Notes under the pieces: model-generated | Database searches by the model: none | Told to the model about the DNA's origin: nothing | The model's input: the letters and a program-made list of their open reading frames with translations, nothing else | NCBI GenBank assembly: GCA_017311185.1 | Contig: JAESUZ010004131.1 | Location: forward strand, 124,001-188,000 | DNA length: 64,000 nucleotides | Direction: 5' to 3' | DNA from: Proteles cristata cristata | Taxonomy: Eukaryota; Chordata; Mammalia; Carnivora; Hyaenidae | Translations under genes and position numbers: made by a program | Shown: piece by piece, positions 22,490-33,751 of the stretch | Position numbering within the stretch: position 1 is the stretch's first letter | Layout: each line of letters starts with the position of its first letter

Positions 22490-22539
22490 AGTTAAATTCA
22501 CTTTTCCTTACTTTATTTTCAACACAAATGATACGTTCC

Positions 22540-22960
22540 ACACATAGCAGGTGTTAAGTGCATGGCCAGGGAAACAGAGTTTAAACAGAGAACCTATCTT
22601 TCAGGATCTTTGTGAAATAATAGGAAAGACTAATACCAGAACACAATCAGTTACAATAAAAGATATCAGGAATTGGGAACTCATTGGAGGGAGGGTGCAC
22701 TCCTGATGGAATTAGAAAAGACTTCATGAGGGAAGGCTGTATTTGAGTGGACCTTGGGAATTGCATAGAATTTCACCCGGTGAAGATAAGCAAGGGTACT
22801 TTTGTGGATATAATAAATACTAGAGTAAAGGCACAGAGGAGAGAACCAGCCTGCTTCAGATCATCTAGTTTGACTGAAAGAATGAGTGAATATAATGTAA
22901 AGGCAGGTCTTGGGCAGAATAAGTTATCAGGAGCAACTTCTTTGTAGAGCAGGGATGAAA
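22540..22960 (-). mobile_element. Possible L2-type ancient repeat, antisense
   Basis: gaaaagacttcatgagggaaggctgtatttgag and gtaaaggcacagagg resemble a common ancient antisense repeat usually grouped with L2. Weak visual match. Confidence 0.3.
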
Positions 22961-23324
22961 CTTGCCCCCAAGGACATCATTAAGGAGTGAGTTAGGTGAT
23001 GGGGAGAAGTTAACTTTGAATAGATTTAAGTTGGAAAGCAACAAAATGATAGCCACATTTGTTCGTTTCTATTCTGTCCCTGAGACTATGTTAAATAACT
23101 TTAGTTGCATTACATTTGATCTTTAGAACAAATACAAAGTTAGTGTTTGTTCTTTAGAAGATCAAAGGACAATATTGTGGAACACAGATCAGAAGACAGC
23201 CAGGCTGGAAGCCCTCTGGAGAGGTGACCAAGGCATCTCTCATTTATCTTTATTCTGAGTACTTAAAAACAATTTCAACTCTCCCACGCGATTGAATAAA
23301 ATTTCATCGATTGCTCTCTGCACT

Positions 23325-23885
23325 TTCTTCCACCCCAATTCCCTTGTTATTGATGTCTTACATTAGTATGATACGTTTGTCACAACTACTAAACCAATAT
23401 TGATACATTATTAACTAAAGTCCATACTTTATTCAGGTTGTCTTTCTTTTTACCTAATGTCCTTCTTCTGTCCAGGATCCCATCCAAGTTACCACATTAC
23501 ATTTAGTTGTCATGTCTTGGTAACCATCTCTAAACTGTGAGAATTTTTTAGACTCTCCTGTTTATTGTTTCCCTGGCAGTCTTGAGTAATGGTCAGGTAT
23601 TTTATAAACTGTCCCTGGATTGGAATTTGTTTGATTTTTTTTTTTTTTTGCATGAGTTGACTGGGATTATAGGTTTGAGAGAGGAAAACCACAGAGATAA
23701 AATGTCATTTTCATCACATCAGGCAACCATTGATCTGTTTATCATCTATATTGCTTTGCCTTTTCTAGAATGTCATATAAATGGAGTTGTACCGTCTATA
23801 ACCTTTTTAAGCTGGCTTCTTTCAGTTAGTAATATGCATTTAAGGGTACACATAATGATGGAGGTATGCCAAAGCGACATGGGAG
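23325..23885 (-). mobile_element. Old L1 3'UTR, antisense
   Basis: ccttgttattgatgtcttacattag, ccaatattgatacattatt and ccaggatcccatccaag are hallmarks of the antisense 3'UTR of old mammalian-wide L1 families. The ORF2 end follows near 23750-23880. A T run interrupts it at 23634-23649. Confidence 0.7.
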
Positions 23886-24339
23886 CCAACTGAAAGAGTT
23901 CCCAATGACCAGAGATGGAACATTTTTGCAATAAAATAAATTAAGTAGCATTGGATAATATCTTAAAATACTTTTAAAAATGCATCCATAGGTTCATGCT
24001 GATAGAGAATGAATGAATGAGTGAATAAATGAATGAATAAAGGATATAAAAAAAGTCCCTTTCCAAAAATCTCCAAATAATTTATGTATACATTTTACCC
24101 TGAATGAGGTGGATCATAACTCCTCATTTCTTAAGTTTGGGCTACATTTAGTAACTTCTTTCTGAAGAACAATATGAAAGGTCGGGGGGAGGGCCATCAC
24201 TTTACAGTGAACGTTACATCATCTGTGATAATGTAAGTGTCTGTGTCTAAGTTCATGTCTAAGTTCATTGTTTTTTTTTTTTTTACAGACCAATTGGTTG
24301 TGTAAAACAGTAAATAATTCCTGAAAAAGACTATCCTTT
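23886..24339. other. RGS7 intron with small tetranucleotide repeat
   Basis: Contains a (GAAT)n-like run at 24006-24041 and T runs at 24271-24283 and 24338-24347. Otherwise unclassified. Confidence 0.5.
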
Positions 24340-24830
24340 TTTTTTTTAATTTCCCTTGTGCTTTTGTCTAAGATCAATTGTTATTTGTATGGGTCTATTT
24401 CTGGGCTCTGTATTCTGTTCTTGTCATCTATTTGTCTGTTCCTTAACCAATACCATATTTTCTTTATTACTATAACTTTAAAGTAGATCTTGAAGTCATG
24501 TAGTGCGAATCTTCTAACTTTGTTTTTATTCTTCAATATTATGGTTGTTATTCTGTTTTTTTGTTTGTTTGTTTGTTTTGTTTTTTTTGTTGTTGTTGTT
24601 CTTTTTTTTTAGCCTTTCCATATAAGCTGTAGAATCATTCTGTCAGTGTCTACAAAATAGCTTGCTGGGATTTTGATTGGTTTTGTAATGAATCTGTAGA
24701 TCAAATGGAAACAAAATGGCACCTTAGTGTTCCAATCTATGAACATGAAATATATTTTATTTTCTCTGTCAGTGTTTTCTTATCTTTTACACACAGATCC
24801 TGTATATATTTTGTTAGGTTAATCACTAAG
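24340..24830 (-). mobile_element. Old L1 ORF2 fragment, antisense
   Basis: gggtctatttctgggctctgtattctg, ccttaaccaataccatatt and ggttttgtaatgaatctgtagatc are the antisense of the conserved L1 reverse-transcriptase end. A GT/T-rich low-complexity patch lies at 24555-24612. Confidence 0.75.
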
Positions 24831-25192
24831 GGAAGGAAGAGATGAATTGATTCTCTAAGTAAGTAAATCTGGGCTGTGTCTCTGAATTAGGCTGTCTCTG
24901 CAGATTTTCAGGTAAAGATTTGTCCTATAACCTCAGTTGTCTGATTGCTCCAGGAAAACTTGATTTTCAGCTTGTTCAGCTTTTCCTTGTTGTAACAATG
25001 GGAGTGACAACTTCTAAGCTCCTTATCATGTCTCAGTTGAAACCAGAAGTCATTACCTACTTTTTCTTAAAGCATAGTTATTCTATTGTATTGTGTGTTT
25101 TGAAAATATAAACAGAAAGAATGTCATATTCACTTTTGTATCCATGGAATGAAACCAAGCAGAAAATGAATAACTATATATTAGATGAATAG
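24831..25192. other. RGS7 intron, unclassified
   Basis: No element recognised. An AG|GTAAAG junction at about 24909 has only a short pyrimidine tract upstream. Confidence 0.35.
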
Positions 25193-25266
25193 CAAGATGG
25201 ATGGATGGATGGATGGATGGATGGATGGATGGATGGATGGTTGAGTAGATGAATGGATAGATGAAG
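25193..25266. repeat. (GGAT)n microsatellite
   Basis: About eleven uninterrupted ggat units followed by degenerate gat/gaat variants. Likely polymorphic. Confidence 0.93.
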
Positions 25267-25974
25267 AAATGAAGACTCATAGAGTAAATTGCTAAAGCCT
25301 GGTATGGATCAATAATAAAGAAAAAAAATTAAAGGAAATCAAAAGGGTGTATATTGTAAGTAAGTAAGTAAGATAAAACCTAGGCAACAAATCAAAAATG
25401 AAGAATTAGAAAGTAAAGCATTTTTAGGAGGATTGGAGAGATATTGAAGGACTTTACTCTTCCCTTGAGTCTAATATCCTTCCATACCTTTCTCAAAGCC
25501 TTCACTGAAAACTCTGTATGTATTTTTCTTTCACTCATGCTAGGTATAACAAGACTAGTCTTTTTTTAGCTAAAATTCAGTATAATGTAGCACAACACAA
25601 ATTAATTCAAATTAAAGCAAGACACCATTTATTCCAGCAAATGAGGAATGAGGAAATGAATCCTAATGCCAAATGGTTCATAAGTTTACAGGGAAACCAA
25701 TATATTTATAACCTCCTGGTGAGAATTTAAATTATATACACTGTTAGAAATTAAATTTGCAATATTTAGCAATGCTTTATAAGTGTCTGTAACTTTTGAC
25801 TCTATTATATTATTTCTAAGAATCCATTCTATGAAATAATATAGGATTCATGTGCCCATTTTTGGTGATAGATTTTTTTAGTTGCTTGAATATTACAGAA
25901 AATTTAGGGGCTGATAAGATAACAAACCAAAAATGTAAACAAACAAATGAAAAACTACAAAAAATAAAAAAAGA
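25267..25974. other. RGS7 intron, unclassified AT-rich
   Basis: Includes a small (AGTA)n run at 25357-25373. No gene. Confidence 0.4.
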
Positions 25975-26450
25975 GTTCCCATTCACATGGAGCTTGCATG
26001 TTCATTGGAAGAGGTAAATAATAAATAGACAAATGTTTAATATGGTAAGTGGTGGTGAGTGTTATGAAGAGAAGACAAAGTAAAAAGATGCGTAGAGAGT
26101 GAATCCTATTTTATACTGTGCAGTCAGGTGTGCAGTCACTGATGTGGTGGCTTTGGCCAGAGATCAGCTCAAGGAATGAAGTGGGATGCCCAATTCTTTG
26201 GACAAAGAGTGCTGGCATTCCAGGCAGAGAGAACAGCAAGTGCAAAGCCTCATGGCAGGCCCATGCCTGGTATGTCTGAGGTACAGCAAGGAGGTTGGTG
26301 CTCCAGAGCAGGATATGGGAAGGGGTGGATAACAGGGGAAGAAGACAGAGAAATAACTAGTGGTCAATCATGTAGGATTTTCTAAAGCCAAGTCAAGGAA
26401 TTTGAGCTCTGTTCTGAGAAATATGAAAACTTATTGGAAGATTGTACTAA
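25975..26450 (-). mobile_element. Ancient L2-type repeat, antisense
   Basis: acatggagcttgcatgttcattgg, then ggcattccaggcagagagaac, gcaaagcctcatggcagg and gtaggattttctaaagcc, in the order typical of this ancient dispersed repeat. The subfamily assignment is uncertain. Confidence 0.5.
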
Positions 26451-26464
26451 GAGTTTCATAATCT

Positions 26465-26931
26465 GATTCACATTTTATTATTGAAGAATAATGGACCTAT
26501 AATACTGCATTAGTTTCAAGTGTAGCACACAGTGATTCAATATTTGTATACATTAGACAGTTCTTACCACAGCGAGTCAAGTTCCCATCTGTCACCACAC
26601 AGCATTGTTACCATATTACTGACTATACTTCCTATGCTGTATCCCTGTGTCACATTTATTTCATAACTGGAAGATTGCATTTCATAATTCCCTTCACCAA
26701 CTCTGTCCATCCCCCAAACCCCTCCTCTCAGCTCATCATCCGGTTTGCTTGTTGTATCTATGAGGCTGTGTTTTGATTGTTTGTTCATTTGTTTTGTTCC
26801 TTACATTCCACACATAAGTGAAATTACCCTTTATCTTCCTCAGTCTGACTTATTTCACTTAGTATAATATCCTCTAGCATCACCCATGTTATCACAAATG
26901 GCAAGATCTCATTTTTTTGTGTGTCTGATTG

Positions 26932-27006
<75 letters not shown>

Positions 27007-27170
27007 TGTATGATCACATCTTCTTTCCATTTATCTATTGATGGACACTTGGGTTGCTTGCATATATTGGCTATTGTAAATACTGCTTCTACGGTGTTTT
27101 TGGTTTCTTCAGATAAATATCTAGAAGTGGAATTGCTGAGTTTACATTTTAAAATGATCACTGTGGCAAA
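26465..27170 (-). mobile_element. Old L1 3' end, antisense, with TC/TG tract
   Basis: Starts ttattattgaagaataatggacc, passes the antisense 3'UTR (ttgtatctatgaggctgtg) and the ORF2 end (gacacttgggttgcttgcat). A compound (TC)n(TG)n microsatellite sits inside at 26937-27008. Confidence 0.75.
26937..27008. repeat. Compound (TC)n(TG)n microsatellite
   Basis: About 16 TC units followed by about 18 TG units, with one or two interruptions near the end. Inside antisense L1. Confidence 0.94.
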
Positions 27171-28117
27171 GAGCACAGCGTGAATGGAAACTAGTCTGAA
27201 TGTCATCTCCTCTCTGAGTGAGATCTCATCAAGAGATGATACAAGATTGGGCTGGTGGGGGTTGGAGGTGGGTATAGATTCCAGGTTCACAAGGACCAAT
27301 CATTGGAATATGCTCTTGGACTAGATATGATAAGTCAGAGAAAGACAGACATCATAATTTTCAAGGGTTTGGGCTTGAGACGTGAAAGGAAAACCACTGA
27401 CATATGCTGCTATGGGAGATACTACAAGAAGGGCAGGTGTGAGATGAAAGTCAGCAGTTCAGCTTTGCCGTGATAAATGCAAGGGGTCTGTTCAGTACTC
27501 ACGTGGAGATGTCACACAGGCTCTTGGACACAACGTAGGAATTCAGGGGAGAAGTCAAGCAGGAGATATGTGCAATGGCGATGTCACCAGAATGTTTATC
27601 ACATTGGTGTTCATGATACTGAAAGTTTTAAAAATTCAGTATCCAAAACTAGAGGATCTCTAATATGCAGCAGAGCCAGACAATGTGGCTGAAAGTCTGT
27701 GCTCTAACTACTGCCTCATGAAGGGCCGTGCACTCTGCAGCAGGTGCCAGTAGAGAAGGGTGGTCCGCAAAGATTGCAAACCCACTGAGGATCGGTCTTT
27801 TCTTATTACTCATATCTATATAGCATCTAGAAATTCTCGGTTTGAATTTTGGCAGTAGAGTTGTCTACACACTTTATTAAAAGAATCTTATGAAGCCATA
27901 TTTTTAGATTTGATTTTAATCCCTTAAAAACATCTGGTGCTTAGATTTTGGCTTATCATGCAAAAATAAAGATTTTAGGAGGTGTTAATCCTTTAATCAG
28001 CTCATCTGTATTTCTTTATTCTGGTTAGTGAACCTGCCTCATTCTCACTGCTATGCAATAGTGATAAATTTTTGATATTTAAAATTAAAACCGAATTACT
28101 GATGGATGGTTGTGCTG
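27171..28117. other. RGS7 intron, unclassified
   Basis: Moderate GC, possibly an old unassigned repeat near 27400-27790. ORFs of about 70 codons have no domains. Confidence 0.35.
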
Positions 28118-28144
28118 TTTTTAAATGGAAAAAAAAAAGAGAGT

Positions 28145-28350
28145 GGAGCGCCTGGGTGGCTCAGTAGGTTAAGCGTCCAACTTCAGCTCAGGTCATGATC
28201 TCATGGTTTGTGAGTTCAAGCCCTGCCTTGGGCTCTGTGCTGACAGCTCAGAGCCTGGAGCCTGCTTCAGATTCTGTGTGTGTCTCTCTCTCTCTGCCCC
28301 TCCCCTATGCATGCTCTGTCTCTCAAAAATAAATAAATGTTAAAAAAAAT
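28145..28350 (+). mobile_element. Felid SINE with TSD
   Basis: Head gcgcctgggtggctcag, gctgacagctcagagcctgg body, tail caaaaataaataaatgtt. Flanking T/A-rich duplication ttttaaatggaaaaaa (about 28118-28135) and ttttttaatggaaaaaa (about 28350-28366). Confidence 0.93.
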
Positions 28351-28366
28351 TTTTTAATGGAAAAAA

Positions 28367-28930
28367 GAGCAATTAATTTACTGATTGTATCTCATTTAAT
28401 AAATTTACCCCCTTCTCATTTCCAAACTTTGCTCCTTGCAAGGGACCATCTCTATTGAGTAGAACCATGGCATGCATTGTATATTAAAATTCAGGTATCC
28501 CCAGATGTTGCTTATTTCCAGGTTAATTGGTTTCCAACACACACAGAAACCAGCATAAAGACACAGACATGAGAAAATGAAACTGATAAGTACATGTGTT
28601 TATGCCAATTGGGGTCTTTACTTTAAAAAAAAAAAAAACAGCAGGTGATAAAGATGATCTAGAGAGTTTCACACATGAGAGGATACCCCAGGCCACTCCA
28701 CGCCCCCAGTAGAAGCACTGGCTCCTGCAAAATACATATTAAAGGAAATTACATCTGGCTTTTTTTTATAAATTGCATAATAACTGTGACTTTTTCTATG
28801 ACCAAAGCTATGGCTTGAAATTAGTCTTCTACTTAATCACGATTTAAATATATTGATGAACAGTGACTTTTTTTAAAAAGAGATACTATTAGCAGGTATT
28901 ATCAGAAGACTATGTTGCTTATTTTATACG
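28367..28930. other. RGS7 intron, unclassified
   Basis: No element recognised, apart from an A13 run at about 28625-28638. Confidence 0.35.
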
Positions 28931-28947
28931 AGTGACATTTGATTTTC

Positions 28948-30996
28948 TTTTGTTATTGTTGTTGTTGTTGTTCAGAGTCGGATTTGATAAGAAAAGCTGG
29001 AAAGTGGAACATAAGACTTTTTTCCAATCCCCAGTTATCCTTCTTCATAAGCCAATAGCCCAGCACATACTTTTAAAAATATATAATTTATTGTTAAATT
29101 GGGTTCCATACAACACCCAGTGCTCATCCCAACAAGTGCCCTCCTCAGTGCCCATCACCTACTTTCCCCTCTCCCCCAGCCCCCATCAGCCCTCAGTTTG
29201 CTCTCTGTATTTAAGGGCCTCTTATGGTTTGCCTTCCTTCCTCTCTGTAACTTTTCCCCCCATCCCTTCCCCATGATCTTCTGTTAAGTTTCTCAAGATC
29301 CACAAAGGAGTAAAAACATATGGTATCTGTCGTTCTCTGACTCACTTATTTCACTTAGCATAACACCCTCCAGTTCCATCCATGTTGCTGCAAAAGGCCA
29401 GATTTCATTCTTTCTCATTGCCGTGTAGAATTCCATTTTATAGATAAACCACATCTTCTTGATCCATTCATCAGTTGATGGACACTTAGGCTCTTTCCAT
29501 AGTTTGGCTATTGTTGAAATCACTGCTGTAAACACTGGGGTACATGTGCCCATATGCCACAGCACTCCTGTGTCCCTCGGGTAAATTCCTAGCAGCGCTA
29601 CTGCTGGGTCCTAGGGGAGTTCTAGTGTTAATTTTTTGAGGCACCTCTGCACTGTCTTCCAGAGCGGCTGCACCAGTTTGCATTCCCACCAACAGTGTAA
29701 GAGGGTGCCCGTTTCTCCACATCTTCACCAGTACCTATAGTCTCCTGATCTGTTCATTTTAGCCACTCTGACTGGCATGAGGTGGAATCTCAGTGTGGTT
29801 TTGATTTGTATTTCCCTGATGAGGAGCGATGCTGAGCATCGTTTCATGTGTCTGTTGGCCATCTGGATGTCCTCTTTGGAAAAGTGTCTATTCCTGTCGC
29901 TGGCCCATTTCTTCACTACATTATTTGCTTTTCAGGTGTGGAGTTTGGTGAGTTCTTTATAGATTTTGGATATTAGCCATTTATCCGATATGTCATTTGC
30001 AAATATCTTTTCCCATTCTGTTGGTTGCCTTTTAGTTTTGATGGTGGTTTCCTTTCCAGTGCAGACACTTTTTAACTTGATGAGGTCCCAATAGTTCATT
30101 TTTGCTTTTTAATTCCCTTGCCTTTGGAGAAATATCAAGTAATAAGTTGCTGTGGCCAAGGTCAAGGAGGTAGTTTCCTGCTTTCTCCTCTAGGGTTTTG
30201 ATGGTTTCCTGTCTCACGTTCAGGTCCTTTATCCATTTTGAGTTTATTTTTGTGCATGGTGTGAGAAAATGATCTAGTTTCATTCTTCTGCATGCTGCTG
30301 TCCAGCTCTCCCAGCACCATCTGTTAAAGAGGCTGTCTTTTTTCCACTGGATACTCTTTCCTACTTTGTCAAAGATTAGTTGGCTGTACACTTTTGGGTC
30401 CAATTCTGGGTTCTCTATTCTATTCCATTGGTCTATGTATCTGTTTTTGTGCCAATACCATACTGTTTTGATGATTACAGCTTTGTGGTAGAGTCTAAAG
30501 TCTGGGATGGTGATGTCTCCTGCTTTTGTTTTCTTTTTCAACATTAATTTGGCTATTCGGAGTCTTTTGTGGTTCCATACGAATTATAGGATTGTGTGTT
30601 CTAGCTTTGAAAAGAATGCTGGTGCAATTTTGATTGGGATTGCATTGAATGTGTAGATTGCTTTGGGTAGTATTGACATATTAACAATATTTATCCTTCC
30701 AATCCATGAGCATGGAATGTTTTTCCATTTCTTTGTGTCTTCAGTTTCCTTCCTAAGCTTCTATAGTTTTCAGCATACAGATCTTTTCCATCTTTGGTTA
30801 GGTTTATTCCCAGGTATTTTGTGGTTCTTGGTGTAATTGTAAATGGGATCAGTTTCTTTATTTCTCTTTCTGTTGTTGCTTCATTATTCGGGTGTAAAAT
30901 GCAACCAATTTCTGTACATTGATTTTGTACCCTGCGACTTTGCTGAATTCATGGATCGCTTCTAGCAGATTTTTGGTGGAGTCTGTCAGATTTTCC
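28948..30996 (-). mobile_element. 5'-truncated felid L1 with 3'-transduced segment
   Basis: A 2.05 kb antisense L1 is bracketed by an exact 17-bp TSD, agtgacatttgattttc, at 28931-28947 and 30997-31013. Reading on the minus strand, it begins within the reverse-transcriptase part of ORF2. It keeps an open 170-codon stretch (30544-30032, with motifs such as [21 protein letters not shown] and [19 protein letters not shown]) and continues, with disruptions, through the ORF2 end and the 3'UTR to about 29082. About 109 bp of non-L1 sequence follow (28973-29081), then an (AAC)n-type tail (28948-28972). The minus-strand TSD starts gaaaa, matching the L1 endonuclease preference. ORF1, the endonuclease and the 5' promoter are absent, so it cannot move by itself. 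Confidence 0.92.
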
Positions 30997-31013
30997 AGTG
31001 ACATTTGATTTTC

Positions 31014-31344
31014 AAACCAAATGCATTCAGATCATTTTGTTACATAGGGTGAATTACTGGTTATTCCCGTATCATGCCTGCATTTTTGCAACTAGTTGTA
31101 CGAAGCATATAAATAGAAAATACTCATCAATCCAGTTCCTATTTGTTTGAAATAAGTATGACATTTGCTCTGTGCACACAAAATTCTTTACTGTAGGTTA
31201 TTTGCAGAAGAAGAAAAATCAATTTCCCTTTGGCACAAAGTGGCAAAATAAGGGTGGCATCATTTTTGCCACAACTTCCAGTTGAAAGTTGGTTGCACGC
31301 CACAGAAGCCAAGTTGGAAAGAGTTTGGCGATCCAGCCCTGCAT
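31014..31344. other. RGS7 intron, unclassified
   Basis: Ordinary intronic sequence; nothing recognised. Confidence 0.35.
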
Positions 31345-31450
31345 TTATGGATGTTGACTCTAAGGACCTGAGAAACAAGATGACTTACTCAAGATATGCA
31401 GTCACAGAACTAGGATTAGAACTCAAACCCCATGACCTGCAGTTTTCCCT
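31345..31450 (+). mobile_element. MIR fragment
   Basis: aaacaagatgacttactcaagatatgcagtcacagaactagg and gaactcaaacccc follow the MIR core and its 3' flank. Confidence 0.5.
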
Positions 31451-31626
31451 TGATATGTATGTGTGCTTGTTCAGTAGTGTGTGCTGTTGCTGGTGTGAAT
31501 CAGCCCATGACGCGGAAACTCCCTATCTAATAAGTTAACTCACTGCACCCCCCACCCCACTCCCGCTTCCTTCTAACTCATTCAACGAGGCCAACTGGTA
31601 GAAATTTTACAGAATGTATGCTGGAT

Positions 31627-31869
31627 TTTATTTTATTTATTTAATTTAATTTTATTATTTCTTTTATTTTTTAGGGAGAGAATGCTCATGTGGGGGAGAG
31701 CAGAAGGGGAGAGAGCGAGAGTGAGAGAGAGAAAGAGAGAGAGAGAATCTTCAGCAGGCTCCATGCTCAGCACAGAACCAACATGGGGCTTGATCCCACG
31801 ACCCTGGGATCATGACCTGAGCTGATATTAGGAGTCAGTGCTCAACCCACTGAGCTACCCAGAGACCCC
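31627..31869 (-). mobile_element. Older carnivoran SINE, antisense
   Basis: An extended T/A-rich start, long GA repeats and gatcccacgaccctgggatcat identify the older subtype. The head is degenerate (gagctacccagagacccc). Flanks resemble atgctggattta / gtgctgaatatta. Confidence 0.85.
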
Positions 31870-32214
31870 AGTGTGCTGAATATTAGAGGGAATGTTGTGT
31901 CCCATAATAAGTTATGATTGCCTTGGCTCTTGTGATTATTACAGTTTCCTTATACGGTTCTTGGATGAACTCAAAGTGATTTTCTTTCATACGAATCACC
32001 ATTATATGCACCTATCACACATATAAATATGATAGAGTCTTGTTAAAATGTAGTTCATTTTGTACAATGATGGAAGTATATCATTTACACAGAAGGATAT
32101 ACTGTATTTGTGAAAAGAACATCCCGATATCATTTAGTTATTATGTAGTGACGATCTTAAGCCAGTTCTCCATACCAGTAATGCATAGGTCTCTTTTTAA
32201 AATAAAATTTAGCA

Positions 32215-32317
32215 GGGCACCTGGGTGCCTCAGTCAGTTAAGCATCCGACTTGATTCCTCGTCAGGTCATGATCTCGCGGTTTGTGAGTTTGAGCTTCAC
32301 AGCAGGGTCAATGCTGT

Positions 32318-32352
<35 letters not shown>

Positions 32353-32405
32353 CCTTCCCCACTTGGTTCTCTCTCTTTCTCTCAAAATAAATAAATAAAC
32401 TTTAA
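32215..32405 (+). mobile_element. SINE with expanded (TC)n and body deletion
   Basis: The head is intact (gcacctgggtgcctcag), but part of the body after the B-box region is lost and replaced by a long pure TC run (about 32322-32349). The A-rich tail and aaataaaatttagca-like flanks support insertion. Confidence 0.85.
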
Positions 32406-32419
32406 AAAATAAAATAAAT

Positions 32420-33080
32420 TAGCATTTCTCTTCATATTTAAATAATTTCTTAATACCTGCTGATGTTAGGCAACTGGACTGTTCTACTCTGTGTGTCTGG
32501 TAAGGGCCACTTTTTATGATTGTGTTACTCTCAGTGCCAACTGGTTTTTTTTTTAATGGGTTGGTTTTTTGGAGCCCTGAGCAAATACTATGGTTTTCTA
32601 AGAATTCATGTGTGTTCCAGCTGCTGTCACTGTGACTCCTCTGTCACCAGTATTTCTCAGCAGTGTCAGCTCAGCGTGTCTTGTGTAGTAAGTCCTGCCC
32701 ACCTCTCTCTTAGACAAGGGGCTTTCCCGATGACCCCTGGCACTGTCAGGTTTTGGATTGTAAACCCAGTGTGCAAGGTGTATTACCTCTGGCAATCTTT
32801 CTTTATAGCTATAGTACCAAACCTTTGGATCTTGGTAGTGTTCTTTGCTGTCTAGGAAAATATGAAGGTATATTCTACAGCAGATTTGATTTATCATCTA
32901 CACACAAGAGACCCCAGTTTGATCACCTGGAGGACTTTTAAAATGTTGAATTGTAAGCTTTTAACGTGACCTGGAGGCTTAGATCAGTGCCAGCTACCGG
33001 TTTCCTCATTGCCTGAGCACTAGACTGACTGCTACTGTGTGTGTCCTTTCTTAAGTATCAACTCACTAACAGTAACTCAA
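32420..33080. other. RGS7 intron, unclassified
   Basis: ORFs on both strands at 32520-32897 (99-111 codons) overlap and lack domains. A MER5-like phrase (gatcacctggaggacttttaaaatg) near 32918-32945 is too short to call. Confidence 0.35.
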
Positions 33081-33082
33081 GT

Positions 33083-33310
33083 TTTATAACACTTTTATGT
33101 GGCAGGCCTTATGTGAAGTGCATTGCACACATTACCTCTGCTTATCCTCTCAACAAGACTTTGATATGAATATTTTATTATCCTCATTTTACAGATGAGT
33201 ACACCGAGGCCCAGAAAACGCAAGTCTGTTGTCGCCAAGTCACACAATCAGCAAGGGAGGGAGTCATTATTTGGGTGCACAGCTTGGCTACTTCAGCTCT
33301 GTACTCCGCT
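33083..33310 (+). mobile_element. MIR element
   Basis: Good core match: cctcattttacagatgagtacaccgaggcccag followed by gtcgccaagtcacacaatcagc. Preceded by the tgcattgcacacattacctc block. Confidence 0.75.
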
Positions 33311-33540
33311 CCTTTGTTTGGGAATATTATTTACTTGTCTTCATTACCTCGTGTGTTCCTCACAGTTGATCTAAACTATGCCTCTGTTTTTATTTCTCCC
33401 AAATAGAATCTATTTTATCTTATCCTTTCTATATCATCACCATATTATTCACTTCTATGCCCTGATTATGATTGTTGAAAGCAAGCAGCACTCGATATTT
33501 CTGTGTGGAAATGATGCTTTAAAAAAAAAAAAATACAGGG

Positions 33541-33751
33541 GAGGGGATGCCTGGGTGGCTCAGTGGGTTAAGCGTCCGGCTTCGGGTCAGGTCATGATCT
33601 CACTGTTCGTGGGTTCGAGCCCCACGACGGGCTCTGTGCTGACAGCTAAGAGCCTGGAGCCTGCTTCGGATTCTGTGTCTCCCTCTCTCTCTGACCTCCC
33701 CTGCTCATGCTGCCTCTCTCTCTCTCTCAGAAATAAACAAAACATTAAAAA
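33541..33751 (+). mobile_element. Felid SINE
   Basis: Full-length: gatgcctgggtggctcagtg head, intact gggttcgagcccc B-box region, TC-rich body, aaataaacaaaacattaaaaaa tail. It follows an A12 run at 33521-33532. Confidence 0.93.

Noticed and set aside
24895..24915. AG|GTAAAG junction considered as a second recursive splice site
   Set aside because: The pyrimidine tract is short, the donor is less than consensus, and an alternative AG precedes it; too weak to list.
30032..30544. 170-codon minus-strand ORF, the longest in the window
   Set aside because: It encodes the C-terminal part of L1 ORF2 inside the truncated L1 at 28948-30996, so it is not a host gene.
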